Made by a program: the position numbers and the translations under genes
The notes under the pieces: generated by a model
Seen by the model: only the letters and a program-made list of their open reading frames with translations
What the model was told of the DNA's origin: nothing
Database searches by the model: none
Shown: positions 52,237-61,228 of the stretch, piece by piece
Layout: every line of letters starts with the position of its first letter
Position numbering within the stretch: the first letter of the stretch is position 1
Assembly: GCA_020627785.1 (NCBI GenBank)
Contig: JAHDGF010000023.1
Span: forward strand, 1 to 64,000
DNA: 64,000 bases
Reading direction: 5' to 3'
Source of the DNA: Saprospiraceae bacterium
GTDB lineage: Bacteria; Bacteroidota; Bacteroidia; Chitinophagales; Saprospiraceae

Positions 52237-52373
52237 TGACCATTATATTAATCATTATCTATTAATTTAATTAAAATGACCAATAAAATGGTCACAAAAG
52301 TTAAATTATTAGCAACTTTTATTAAATGACCAATATAACTGGCAAATCTGTAGGATTTGGCATATATTGACCA
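52237..52373. promoter_or_regulatory. TGACCA operator boxes upstream of hipB
   Basis: Four TGACCA boxes lie at 52237, 52277, 52327 and 52368. The second is part of a perfect inverted repeat TGACCA-N6-TGGTCA (52277-52294); the third is followed by TGGCA (52340-52344), a near match to the other arm. Spacing of 40, 50 and 41 bases is close to whole helical turns, so bound HipB dimers would sit on one face. This is the expected autoregulatory region for a HipBA operon. Confidence 0.65.
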
Positions 52374-52389
52374 TTATAATGTTTAATAT

Positions 52390-52656
52390 ATGTTTAAAAC
52401 TACGGAAATAAAAGAGGTAAAAGAAGAGATCGGACAGTTAGTAAAAGCCCTCAGGAAACAGCGAAAATTATCCCAAGGTGAACTCGCCAAATTACTGGAC
52501 GTATCTAGGACCACCATTCAAAATTTGGAACTAGGCAAAAACTTTACGGTAGACAACATCCTAAAGGTATTAAAGGAGGTTGATCTTCTAGATCAGCTAA
52601 ATACAGAAATAATACAGGCAAAGAATCAAGTCTTAGATGCTAAACCCTTGTACTAA
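52390..52656 (+). CDS. hipB: HipB-like antitoxin, XRE-family HTH
   Basis: The 88-residue protein is a single HTH_3 domain: IGQLVKALRKQRKLSQGELAKLL, then VSRTTIQNLELGKNFTVDNILKVLKEV (in pieces). Such proteins bind operator repeats and, with HipA, repress the hip operon. The C-terminus (LLDQLNTEIIQAKN) may reach the toxin. The stop codon and the HipA start share a base (TAATG at 52654-52658), a classic toxin-antitoxin arrangement. Repeats lie upstream of its start. Confidence 0.9.
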   Translation: MFKTTEIKEVKEEIGQLVKALRKQRKLSQGELAKLLDVSRTTIQNLELGKNFTVDNILKVLKEVDLLDQLNTEIIQAKNQVLDAKPLY

Positions 52657-53918
52657 TGTCTGGCAATAACATCATAACCGTGCATCTTTTTGATCAGGAA
52701 GTCGGGAGAATTGATCTAAAAGAAAAGGAAAGGAGATCAACCTTTCAATACAACCCAGAATTCCTAAATCGGACGGAGTTTCAAAACATATTCCCAAAAA
52801 CAGGGATTCTCAGAACCACCTCTTACGTTCAATTATTTGGTCAATTTGATTCGCCGACATTCAACGGACTTCCACCACAGTTTGCCGACTCCCTACCCGA
52901 TCGATTTGGGTCGATCATATTTAAAACATGGGCAGACAGTAAGTCCACAGACATCTCTGTACTTGAACAACTTGCCTACATTGCCAATAGAGGCATGGGT
53001 GCCATTGAATATAGTCCGGGTAAAACGCTCCCCTCCGCAGCCTCTATAGAATTAAATGAAATCATTGAAGTCCTAAAGGAAGTTCTAGATCTCAAAAATT
53101 CAACACAGGGAAATAGATTAAATACACAATCACTGGTCAATATATTTAAGATAGGAACTTCAGCAGGTGGCGCTCGACCAAAAATTCTGATTTCAGAAAA
53201 TAAAAAGACAGGAAAAATAATTCCAGGTGATTTGGAATATTCAGAGGAATATGAACACTACCTTATCAAGCTGGCTCTAGACGATGAAGAAAACTACCCA
53301 AGGGAATTGGTAGAATATTGCTATCATCTTTTATTAACAAGCTTAGGCATACACATGATGCCATCCAAGCTAGTTGAAGACAAGCATTTTGCTACTAAAA
53401 GATATGATCGGCAACATGGAGAAAAACAACATGTCTTGACTGCCACCGGAATGACCGGCTGGGACTACAAAGACCCCAAAGTTTCTTCCTACGAAAATCT
53501 TTTCAAGCTAGCCTCCTTTTTAAAAATTCCACATAGTGAAACAGAAGAGCTCTTTAAGCGGATGGTCTTTAATATCATCTATGGCAATACAGATGACCAT
53601 CTAAAAAATCATTCTTTCATTTATGATCGAACCAAAGATCGATGGCACCTAGCTCCGGCCTACGACGTGACTTATGCTCTAAACCCATTACTTGAATTCA
53701 GAAACCCTAACCGGGCGCTATCCATAAATGGCAAGCGAAATAAAATTACTGCCGATGATGTATATAAAATCGCAGATGACTTTACCATCAAAAATCCAAA
53801 AGGATTAATCGAAGAAATACAATCGAAAAAAAATCAACTGATTGAGCTATTTGATGAATACAAGGTACCTGAGCAGGTTTCAGAAAGCATAGAGAAGAAA
53901 TTAATTACCTTATTATAA
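52656..53918 (+). CDS. hipA: HipA-like serine/threonine kinase toxin
   Basis: A HipA N-terminal subdomain (about 1-100; VHLFDQEVGRIDL, SLPDRFGSIIF) is followed by the kinase core: the Gly-rich GTSAGGARPKILIS region, KLVEDKHFATKRYDR, and catalytic loop NIIYGNTDDHLKNHSF near 305 with the Asp/His/Asn set, then LAPAYDVTYAL for the metal-binding DxD-like site. HipA phosphorylates glutamyl-tRNA synthetase in E. coli to bring on persistence; related toxins differ in targets. At 420 residues it is full length and not split into HipS/HipT. It is immediately downstream of hipB. Confidence 0.92.
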   Translation: MSGNNIITVHLFDQEVGRIDLKEKERRSTFQYNPEFLNRTEFQNIFPKTGILRTTSYVQLFGQFDSPTFNGLPPQFADSLPDRFGSIIFKTWADSKSTDISVLEQLAYIANRGMGAIEYSPGKTLPSAASIELNEIIEVLKEVLDLKNSTQGNRLNTQSLVNIFKIGTSAGGARPKILISENKKTGKIIPGDLEYSEEYEHYLIKLALDDEENYPRELVEYCYHLLLTSLGIHMMPSKLVEDKHFATKRYDRQHGEKQHVLTATGMTGWDYKDPKVSSYENLFKLASFLKIPHSETEELFKRMVFNIIYGNTDDHLKNHSFIYDRTKDRWHLAPAYDVTYALNPLLEFRNPNRALSINGKRNKITADDVYKIADDFTIKNPKGLIEEIQSKKNQLIELFDEYKVPEQVSESIEKKLITLL

Positions 53919-53984
53919 AGCGCTACAGTATCGCTCCCGGGAAAAATATTTCTTAATTTAACAGGACACACTAAAAGTGAATAA

Positions 53985-54263
53985 ATGAAACACGGCATAC
54001 CCTACTTACTCCTTTCACTTCTCTTTTTTTTGATTTCTAATCATATCCAAAGTGGTTATGAATTTGTAAAAAATGATCTGATATTAAATCTTGTGGGCTC
54101 ACTTGGTTCTGTATTTGGCAGTTTTATGCTTGCAGGTATTTTGATTGGTTACAAATACTTAGAAAGAAGAAAATTTCCAGGATTTAAAAAATGGAATTTA
54201 ATAACGTTAATCATTTCCATCTTTTCGATTGGATGGCAGTTTTACTCGATCTACAGCAAATGA
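53985..54263 (+). CDS. Small membrane protein, three transmembrane helices
   Basis: The 92 residues hold three hydrophobic segments (about 3-19, 28-50 and 67-87) with charged loops between them (SGYEFVKNDL and LERRKFPGFKKW). I recognise no family. The stop TGA overlaps an ATG (TGATG) that could start the next gene, so translation may be coupled. The small size and lack of conserved residues limit any claim about function. Confidence 0.6.
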   Translation: MKHGIPYLLLSLLFFLISNHIQSGYEFVKNDLILNLVGSLGSVFGSFMLAGILIGYKYLERRKFPGFKKWNLITLIISIFSIGWQFYSIYSK

Positions 54264-54286
54264 TGCATGAAAAAAATAAAATTCAA

Positions 54287-55432
54287 ATGAAAAAGCTAAC
54301 CCAGATTTTTTACATTTTATTTCTTATAAACAATCTACTCCATGCACAAACGATGATTGAAGAAACACTGATGCATGAGGGTGAAGTTAGAGAATACACA
54401 ATCTATATTCCTGCGAATTACAATGAAAATGAGATGGTGCCACTACTTTTCAACTTTCATGGTGGATCAGGAAATATCGATTCGCAAATTGCAATATCAG
54501 ACATGAGGCCTTTGGCTGAAGAGGCTGGTTTTATTTTAGTTTATCCGCAGGCTTTGGAAGACCCCAATGATGGTGGTTCAACGAACTGGACCCATAAGCA
54601 ACCGACGATGCATGATGATACTCGATTTGTTGAAGCGATGATTGAGGAAATAAGCGCTCAATATTTCATAGACTATAAAAGAATTTATGCCTGCGGCTAC
54701 TCCAACGGTGGTGAATTTTGTTTTGAACTTGCCTGTCGATTAAGTAATCGAATCGCAGCCATCGGTGTTGTTGCCAGATCAATGTTCATTGACACCTTTA
54801 ACGAATGCGCTCCATCTCACCCCACCGCTGTGATGACCATACATGGAACCAAAGATGATTATGAGGGCATTAGTTGGCTTGGCACCCTATTTTATGTTTC
54901 CCTTGATGACACCAATGAATTTTGGTCAACCTACAACAACACAGACACATCGCCCATTATCAATCAGTTACCAGACAGCAATAGTTCTGACGCCTCAACC
55001 GTAGAGCAACAAGTTTGGCGGAATGGAGATGGCTGTGTTTCGGTAGAACATTTAAAAGTAATTGATGGAGGACATGACTGGCCCGGAAGCTTTGGGAATA
55101 TGGACATAGATGCCAACGAAAGGATTTGGAATTTTTTATCTCAGCATGATTTAACGGGGCGGATTGATTGTACCACTTCATTTGATGACGCTTTCGCAAA
55201 TGAAGGAGAACCGTTTAAGATGTCTCCCAATCCATTCAATAATCATTTGACCATAACTAGGACGGAAACAATTTCAATCAATTATGAAATAATTTCTACC
55301 AGTGGAGTAGTTCTCCTTAAAGGACAATTAACAGAGCCGGAATCAATGATAGATACTTCAATGCTCCCTGGTAATTTATATCTTCTACGTATAGGTTCCA
55401 GCATCACGAAAATATTGAAGACAGAATGGTAG
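54287..55432 (+). CDS. Secreted PHB-depolymerase/feruloyl-esterase-like hydrolase with T9SS sorting domain
   Basis: Start at 54287 gives a signal peptide (MKKLTQIFYILFLINNLLHAQ); a start at 54263 (TGATG with the previous gene) adds eight residues. The esterase domain belongs to the LpqC/PHB-depolymerase group: PLLFNFHGGSGN (oxyanion hole), GYSNGGEF (nucleophile Ser near 139), a late Asp in HGTKDD and His in IDGGHDWPG. The last 75 residues (MSPNPFNNHLTI, PGNLYLLRIGSS, ILKTEW) are a type IX secretion C-terminal sorting domain, so the enzyme should be exported across the outer membrane. Substrates may be polyester or feruloylated glycans. Confidence 0.88.
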   Translation: MKKLTQIFYILFLINNLLHAQTMIEETLMHEGEVREYTIYIPANYNENEMVPLLFNFHGGSGNIDSQIAISDMRPLAEEAGFILVYPQALEDPNDGGSTNWTHKQPTMHDDTRFVEAMIEEISAQYFIDYKRIYACGYSNGGEFCFELACRLSNRIAAIGVVARSMFIDTFNECAPSHPTAVMTIHGTKDDYEGISWLGTLFYVSLDDTNEFWSTYNNTDTSPIINQLPDSNSSDASTVEQQVWRNGDGCVSVEHLKVIDGGHDWPGSFGNMDIDANERIWNFLSQHDLTGRIDCTTSFDDAFANEGEPFKMSPNPFNNHLTITRTETISINYEIISTSGVVLLKGQLTEPESMIDTSMLPGNLYLLRIGSSITKILKTEW

Positions 55433-55458
55433 TTATCGTAATAGAGTATAAAAATTAA

Positions 55459-56052
55459 ATGAAACCAGAAGAGCAACTTCCAATGGATTTCTTAGACCAG
55501 AAATTAACTTCTGAAGATTCCACAACATTGTTACTGAAGGAACGTCAAATTACTAATCTAAGAAAACTACTATCCTACATACGCGCTTTGCCTTACGGTA
55601 GAAACTTGAACCGTCAGGATTTAAGTTTGGTCATCAAAGAAAAAAAAGGTACTTGTAGTTCAAAGCATGCTTGTGCAAAAATGCTCATGGACTTAAATGA
55701 AATTAAGGAGGTTCAATTAGTTCTTTGCCTTTATAAAATGAATGAAAGGAATACTCCCGGAATAGGTCCACACATCAAAGAAAATAATTTAAGTTACATC
55801 CCAGAAGCTCATTGCTATCTCCAGATAAAAGATCAAAAGATTGATCTTACCAAAATCGACTCTGACTTGTCTACATTAAAAAATGACATACTAGAAGAAA
55901 TCAAAATCAACCCAGAACAGATTACAGATTTCAAGGTTGAGTATCATAAGAACTACCTAAAAAATTGGATATTGAAAAATGATATCCCAAAAGATTTTAA
56001 AGCCATTTGGAAAATTAGAGAAGCTTGCATTCAAGAACTGTCTAACAAATAA
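55459..56052 (+). CDS. Possible transglutaminase-like cytoplasmic protein
   Basis: The 197-residue protein has no signal peptide. A papain/transglutaminase-type set of residues is suggested by GTCSSKHACAK (Cys near 65), PEAHCYLQI (His near 120) and IDLTKID (Asp), in the right order and with the usual hydrophobic spacing. The N-terminal LRKLLSYIRALPYGRN helix precedes this core. It could be a peptidase, transglutaminase or N-acyltransferase-like enzyme, or an inactive relative. It follows the T9SS esterase by 27 bases on the same strand. The catalytic set is an inference from three short motifs. Confidence 0.5.
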   Translation: MKPEEQLPMDFLDQKLTSEDSTTLLLKERQITNLRKLLSYIRALPYGRNLNRQDLSLVIKEKKGTCSSKHACAKMLMDLNEIKEVQLVLCLYKMNERNTPGIGPHIKENNLSYIPEAHCYLQIKDQKIDLTKIDSDLSTLKNDILEEIKINPEQITDFKVEYHKNYLKNWILKNDIPKDFKAIWKIREACIQELSNK

Positions 56053-56338
56053 CTTAATCGGGGATAAACATTAATCCATCAAACAGATGTGTTTTTTTGA
56101 CATGGGGTTTAACGGAAATTACACGTATCACCCTAAGAGTCTAGCAATGTAAATATGACATCATCATAAGCATCAGTGAGTTATTAAATTTTAATGAATT
56201 TTTTAATTGATTGAATATTGTCTGACTCCAATTTCAATCTCCACTTTAAAACTAGCAGTTAACTCATAAATTTATTTGAGCATACTTCTCAGTTTCAAAC
56301 ACACGTTAGAATAACAGTTGCACAAACCAACCATTCGC
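56053..56338. other. Intergenic region upstream of the S41 peptidase
   Basis: The 286 bases hold the peptidase promoter and nothing else that I recognise. No ORF, hairpin with T-run or RNA gene is visible. Confidence 0.45.
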
Positions 56339-57739
56339 ATGGATAGATTTTTATTACATTTAGCACTCCTGTTATTTCTTTCCACTAATCTTCATACCCA
56401 AGATTCAAATCTTAGCTTTACGAAAGAAGAAATTGCCCAAGATTTAGGCTTCTTAAAATTAAATTTAGAAAAGTATCATCCGAATTTATATCAATACTCT
56501 GATAAAGAAACCATTCATAAATTTTTCAAAGAATTATCAGAGGATATTGATGCTCCGTTAACTACCCCTGAAAGTTTTAGATTAATTGCCTCTACCTCAG
56601 TCGTGGTTAAAGATGGCCATTTCGCTTTCACCCCCAATGCTCAAGTGCTTGAGAATTTCTATACTACATCAAAGCTCCTACCACTCGATCTTTACTATGA
56701 TGGCATGAACAGTTATGTCCTCAGAAACTTCTCTGATAATGACAAGATCTTGGCCGGTCAAAAAGTATTGTCCATCAATGGCAGAGCGATTGAAGAAATC
56801 GAAGGTGAAATATTAGATTGTTTATTAAGAGATGGAGACAACAAGACCTATCCAAAATGGATTTTCAATAATTTTTTGCGGGCGTATTATGACTTTTGTT
56901 TTGGAAATTCTGAAGAATATATCATACGTCTGGAGGATGGTAAAAAAGGTATTATAACTGAGAGCGTTTCTAGTTTAAATTATACCCAAATAACTCAAGC
57001 TAAAGCAGAAAGATACCCAAATCTATATCATGTCAATAAAACAGAATCTGGATTGAAGCTAGATATTGACCAAGAACAAGGAATTGCAAGAATGACGATA
57101 CCTTCATTTGACAAGGCCATATTAAAGAAAACCTATCGACAAAAATTTAAACCGATCATCAAGGACTTCATGCAAAGAATTCGCACCTCTAATGCAGAAC
57201 ATCTTATAATCGATGTCAGAGGCAATCAAGGGGGTGAAGTAAGTAATGCCATTTATCTATTAAGGCATTTAATTGACGAGCCATTTATTACCGTCCTATT
57301 TCATCAGAAAGTGAATAAGAAAAACTATTTGGATCTTTCTAATCGGTTAAAAAAGGCCAATAGTTCTGTGGATGGTATCAAGAAACCAATAACCAAAAAT
57401 CAATTCCAAGGCAATATTTATGTAATAATTGATGGAGGTAGTTTTTCTGCCTCTGGCATATTTGCGCAAGCATTAAAAAAATACAATAAGGCTACATTCA
57501 TCGGTGAGGAAACCGGAGGAAATGCATATACTCTTGTAGGGCTACCAGAAAAGAAAATAACCCTTCCTAACACTGGAATTCAGGTGATCATCCCAAGGGT
57601 ACAGTTCAATCTACAAGAAAACATTCCTAAGAATACTTCTGGAGTCTTCCCAGATGTAAAAACAACAATCGCCATTGAAAATTTAATAGAAAATAGAGAC
57701 ATAGACTATGAGGAGGTCATAAAATTGATAAAAAAGTAA
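56339..57739 (+). CDS. Secreted S41-family peptidase
   Basis: The ATG at 56339 opens a signal peptide (MDRFLLHLALLLFLSTNLHTQ); the upstream in-frame TTG at 56318 would add seven residues. A helical cap and possibly a PDZ-like region (LAGQKVLSINGRAIEEI near residue 140) are followed by the S41 core: IARMTIPSFDK, LIIDVRGNQGG and the nucleophile GGSFSASGIFAQ near residue 367. Such tricorn/CTP-type peptidases trim periplasmic proteins. It has a longer core than the S41 gene at 23042 and a PDZ-like part that the other lacks. It stands alone. Confidence 0.87.
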   Translation: MDRFLLHLALLLFLSTNLHTQDSNLSFTKEEIAQDLGFLKLNLEKYHPNLYQYSDKETIHKFFKELSEDIDAPLTTPESFRLIASTSVVVKDGHFAFTPNAQVLENFYTTSKLLPLDLYYDGMNSYVLRNFSDNDKILAGQKVLSINGRAIEEIEGEILDCLLRDGDNKTYPKWIFNNFLRAYYDFCFGNSEEYIIRLEDGKKGIITESVSSLNYTQITQAKAERYPNLYHVNKTESGLKLDIDQEQGIARMTIPSFDKAILKKTYRQKFKPIIKDFMQRIRTSNAEHLIIDVRGNQGGEVSNAIYLLRHLIDEPFITVLFHQKVNKKNYLDLSNRLKKANSSVDGIKKPITKNQFQGNIYVIIDGGSFSASGIFAQALKKYNKATFIGEETGGNAYTLVGLPEKKITLPNTGIQVIIPRVQFNLQENIPKNTSGVFPDVKTTIAIENLIENRDIDYEEVIKLIKK

Positions 57740-57900
57740 AAAATAAAAATTTGCCGAAAGGTCAATAAAATCAATGGTCTCGGGCTCAATTTATAAGTCA
57801 AATGAAATAAAATTTAAAATTCTTACATTTAAGTGTCCTATTTCCGAGGAGCCATCCGTCAAGTGTTTGAAAGTATTTATAAACTATAAAAAATAAAAAA

Positions 57901-58245
57901 ATGAAAGATTTTATGATGTTGTTTCACAGTGTACCTAATATGGAATATCAACCAACTCCAGAGGAGATTAAGGCTGAGATTGACTTATGGCAAGACTGGA
58001 TTGGAGGTATCGCTGCTCAAGGCAAATTTAAATCTACAAATGCCTTAGGGTACCAAGGAAAAACAATGCATAGCGATGGGACCATTACGGATGGACCATA
58101 TGCAGAAATGAAAGAAATTGTAGGAGGTTATCTGATCTGCACAACAGAAACAATTGAAGAGGCCTTAGAACTGAGTAAAGGTTGTCCAGCATTGGCTCAA
58201 GGAGGAAAGGTTGAAGTAAGGGATGTCATGATATTTGAAGACTAA
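57901..58245 (+). CDS. YCII/DGPF-domain protein
   Basis: The 114-residue protein has the DGPF motif in ITDGPYAEMKEIVGGYLI, plus YCII-like features MMLFHSVP and EALELSKGCPALAQGGKVEVR. DGPF/YCII proteins are small enzymes or partner proteins with a conserved His/Asp pair; here ITDGPY and MHSDG hold candidate residues. The gene is 9 bases upstream of an ECF42-type sigma factor gene in the same reading frame, a known association for ECF42. Its specific role is unclear; it may be a sigma-controlled enzyme or signalling partner. Confidence 0.85.
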   Translation: MKDFMMLFHSVPNMEYQPTPEEIKAEIDLWQDWIGGIAAQGKFKSTNALGYQGKTMHSDGTITDGPYAEMKEIVGGYLICTTETIEEALELSKGCPALAQGGKVEVRDVMIFED

Positions 58246-58254
58246 TTCAGAATC

Positions 58255-59514
58255 TTGAACGAAGACCACAAAACTAAAGCTGCGGGTGAAGATCCTCAAG
58301 ATTTAATCCCAAAGTTATTTAAAGCAGAGTACAGTAATCTAGTTGCTGTACTCTGCAATTTTTATGGATTTAAAAATATTCAACAAGCTGAGGACATTGT
58401 CAGCGAAGCCTTTATCCAAGCCATGAAAACCTGGTCTCATAAAGGCATTCCTGACAACCCAAAAGCTTGGCTCAGAAAAGTGGCGACGAATAAATCCACT
58501 GACTACTATCGTAGAAATAAACTGCAAAATGAAAAAATATTCCCCAACTATAAAAGTCAAATTTCTGGAGAAGTTCAAGCCCCTGTCTTCAATGAATCTG
58601 TCATTCAGGACAGTCAACTAAAAACGATTTTTGCCGTTTGCCATCCTGCCCTAAGCATTGATTCTCAAATCTGTCTTGCCCTTAGGATTCTTTCCGGCTT
58701 CAACATTGATGAAATTGCTACTGCCCTACTTTCCAACAAAGAAAGCATCAATAAAAAGCTTTATAGAGGAAAGAAAAAACTTAAAGAAATTAATCCCGAC
58801 ATAGACTTATTGGATGGATCAGACCTGGGCGATAGAATAGATGGTGTATTAAGAATACTTTATCTCATATTCAATGAAGGGTATTATCGCACACAGGCTG
58901 AACAAGCAATTTCTCAAGATCTTTGCTGGGAAGCGATGAGACTTGCCTTGATGCTCACGCAGCAAAAATCAACAAATCTCGCCAGGGTCCACGCACTGAT
59001 TGCTCTAATGTGTTTTCATGCCTCAAGACTAAATTCGAGAATCGGAGCCGAAGGTCAATTGCTTTTGCTTGATCAGCAGGACCGTAGTCATTGGGACTCA
59101 AATTTAATTACTAAAGGCCAACAATACCTCAATCAATCCGCCAGGGGTGCAAGGGTTTCAAAATATCATCTCGAAGCAGCCATTGCATATTGGCACACCA
59201 CTGATTCAGAAGATAAATGGAACAACGTCCTGAGACTATATAACAAGCTCTTACAACTGGAGTATTCTCCATATACCGCTCTCAACAGAACTTTTGCATA
59301 TGCCAAAAGTCACTCTCCAGAAAAGGCCTTAAAGGAGGCGCTAAAATTGAAGCTGGATGACCATCATTTATATCACAGTTTGATCGCAGAACTCTACCAT
59401 ATGATTGGAGACAAGAAAAAACAAATAAAACATTTAGATCAAGCCATTGGGCTGGCTTCTAATCCACATGAAATTGAACTCTTAAATCAAAAGAAAAAAG
59501 ACCTTCATCGATAA
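58255..59514 (+). CDS. ECF42-like RNA polymerase sigma factor with TPR-type C-terminal domain
   Basis: Region 2 (about 20-90) includes FYGFKNIQQAEDIVSEAFIQ and NPKAWLRKVATNKSTDYYRR. Region 4 (about 130-180) has SGFNIDEIATALLSNKESINKKLYRGKKK, listed here as FNIDEIATALL and KESINKKLYRGKKK. The long C-terminus (about 190-419) is a helical DUF6596/TPR-like domain (YLIFNEGYYRT, ALIALMCFHASRLNSR) characteristic of ECF42, which replaces an anti-sigma factor. No ATG or GTG is available near the start; a TTG at 58255 is the only usable codon, and the YCII stop at 58243-58245 is in the same frame. Confidence 0.88.
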   Translation: MNEDHKTKAAGEDPQDLIPKLFKAEYSNLVAVLCNFYGFKNIQQAEDIVSEAFIQAMKTWSHKGIPDNPKAWLRKVATNKSTDYYRRNKLQNEKIFPNYKSQISGEVQAPVFNESVIQDSQLKTIFAVCHPALSIDSQICLALRILSGFNIDEIATALLSNKESINKKLYRGKKKLKEINPDIDLLDGSDLGDRIDGVLRILYLIFNEGYYRTQAEQAISQDLCWEAMRLALMLTQQKSTNLARVHALIALMCFHASRLNSRIGAEGQLLLLDQQDRSHWDSNLITKGQQYLNQSARGARVSKYHLEAAIAYWHTTDSEDKWNNVLRLYNKLLQLEYSPYTALNRTFAYAKSHSPEKALKEALKLKLDDHHLYHSLIAELYHMIGDKKKQIKHLDQAIGLASNPHEIELLNQKKKDLHR

Positions 59515-59539
59515 TATCTGTGGTCTGTCTAAGAATAAG

Positions 59540-59568
59540 TTGAATGTAAAGGTTTTCCATTATCTTCC
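59540..59568 (+). promoter_or_regulatory. Candidate promoter for the ABC transporter pair
   Basis: TTG at 59540-59542 and TATCTTCC at 59561-59568, 18 bases apart, resemble the Bacteroidota -33/-7 pair (TTG-N17-23-TAnnTTTG) with two mismatches in the -7 box. It would start transcription near 59575, fifteen bases before the GTG at 59590. Confidence 0.4.
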
Positions 59569-59589
59569 TTGCTTATTTGAAACGCGCGT

Positions 59590-60507
59590 GTGAAGTACTA
59601 TTTTTCATTACAACAATTGCGATTAGAAAGAAAACTACGAGAGGTAGGGATTTCTCCTTTATTGGGTATGCTTGGTGTAGGAATTATTTTTGTAATCTTT
59701 TCTACCTTTCTTTTTTCAAGGACAGAATATGCAGCTGGCATTTACCTACTCTTCGCCATCGGTCTTCTCATCAGCTTAGGTCAAAAGGAATATGATTCCC
59801 TTCTTCGTCAAATTTTTTCTAAAAAAGAATACCTCCGAATACGTATTATTGAAAACGGGATTGCACTGATTCCATTTTTGATATATTTAATATTCGAAAG
59901 GCAGTTTATTGCATCCTTAACTTTAATTCCGATTGGGATAGTTTTCTCCTTTTGGAAACCTAGACCAGCACCTGTTTTTGTCTTACCCACTCCATTCAAA
60001 AAGTTTCCATTTGAGTTCATTATTGGTTTTAGAAAAACCATTTGGTTTATTCTTATGGATTTACTTTTGATGATTCAAGCGTTTAGGGTTGACAATTTCA
60101 ATTTAGCCATTTTTTCCTTTGGCCTTCTTTTTTTTACAGCAATGTCTTTTTATATCAAACCAGAGAAAGCATACTTTGTGTGGATAAATAATCGAAAAAC
60201 GAAAGTATTTTTATTGGAGAAATTTAAAGTAGCATTGATTTGTATGATTCTGCTATGTATTATTCCGTATACCGCTTTGGTTTTTATTTACCCAGAGAAT
60301 TTTTTCATTACGACGCTCGTCCTTTTGCTTGGACTTTTATTTCTATGTTCTGTTATTTTGGCGAAGTACTCAGCTTTTCCATTTGAAATGAATCTCCCAC
60401 AGGCACTACTTTATGGAGTCAGTCTTTGGTTTCCACCAATGCTTTTTATCGTTATGATTATTTTTTATAGACAATCCAAACGCAACTTAGACCGCATCCT
60501 AGAATGA
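59590..60507 (+). CDS. Integral membrane protein, probable ABC permease
   Basis: The 305 residues contain eight or so hydrophobic segments and few charged residues, with the N-terminal YFSLQQLRLERKLREVG amphipathic stretch that is common in ABC-2-like permeases. It is translated from a GTG at 59590 and shares its last four bases with the start of the ATPase gene (60504), so they form one transporter. The substrate is unknown; small permeases of this type in Bacteroidota are annotated as ABC-2 exporters. No motif identifies cargo. Confidence 0.75.
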   Translation: MKYYFSLQQLRLERKLREVGISPLLGMLGVGIIFVIFSTFLFSRTEYAAGIYLLFAIGLLISLGQKEYDSLLRQIFSKKEYLRIRIIENGIALIPFLIYLIFERQFIASLTLIPIGIVFSFWKPRPAPVFVLPTPFKKFPFEFIIGFRKTIWFILMDLLLMIQAFRVDNFNLAIFSFGLLFFTAMSFYIKPEKAYFVWINNRKTKVFLLEKFKVALICMILLCIIPYTALVFIYPENFFITTLVLLLGLLFLCSVILAKYSAFPFEMNLPQALLYGVSLWFPPMLFIVMIIFYRQSKRNLDRILE

Positions 60508-61109
60508 TTAAAATTGAAAGACTTTCAAAATCTTATGGCAAGAATCAAGTCTTGCGAGGCATCGATCTTCACTTAGAAAAAGGGAAGGCCTATGGATTTG
60601 TTGGAGATAATGGATCTGGTAAAACGACTTTATTTAAATGCATTTCTGGCATTGAAACACATGAGGGCAAAATAACTTCTGATCTATCCAATATTAAGAA
60701 TCACTTAGGATATCTTCAAACTGCCCCTGTTTTTCTTTCGCGCATAACTGGCTGGGAGTATCTTAAATTACTCTGTACCTCTAGGCAAATTAAAGAGGAA
60801 AATTTCGATGAAGAAAATATTTTTGAATTACCCTTACAAGAGTATGCTGAAAATTATTCGACTGGCATGAAGAAAAAATTAGCATTAACAGCTTTACTTC
60901 TCCAAAAGAATGAACTATTTATTTTAGACGAGCCATTTAGTGGAGTGGACTTTCAGAGTAATTTAAAGATTCTTGAAATCATTCAAGAACTCAAAACCAA
61001 TGGCAAGACCTTACTAATTTCATCACACATTCTTTCTACCTTAACTGACAGCTGTGACTTTATCTATCAACTAAAGGATGGAGTCATTCAACCCTTCGCA
61101 CATAAATAG
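60504..61109 (+). CDS. ABC transporter ATP-binding protein
   Basis: The 201-residue protein is a compact ABC ATPase: Walker A GDNGSGKTTLF, Q-loop LQTAPVF, signature YSTGMKKKLAL, Walker B LFILDEPFSGVD and the switch His in LLISSHIL. The signature is a variant (STGMK) as often in the ABC-2 type. It is shorter than most (about 220) but complete. It overlaps the permease gene by four bases (ATGA). Unlike the ABC protein at 44389, all catalytic motifs are intact. Function is export or bacteriocin/antibiotic resistance-like, not determined. Confidence 0.92.
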   Translation: MIKIERLSKSYGKNQVLRGIDLHLEKGKAYGFVGDNGSGKTTLFKCISGIETHEGKITSDLSNIKNHLGYLQTAPVFLSRITGWEYLKLLCTSRQIKEENFDEENIFELPLQEYAENYSTGMKKKLALTALLLQKNELFILDEPFSGVDFQSNLKILEIIQELKTNGKTLLISSHILSTLTDSCDFIYQLKDGVIQPFAHK

Positions 61110-61228
61110 AATATTCAATACATAGTTTAGAAATTAAACACGGAAAGTTGTCACACTGTCCAGTTAATTTGGCTTATACATTTATCAAGCGATTATAAGA
61201 TCGCAACTCATAACCTAAATGATAAATA

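Noticed and set aside
52237-52373. Repeats upstream of hipB as a CRISPR array
   Set aside because: The repeat unit is only 6 bases, spacers vary little, and the position fits operators.
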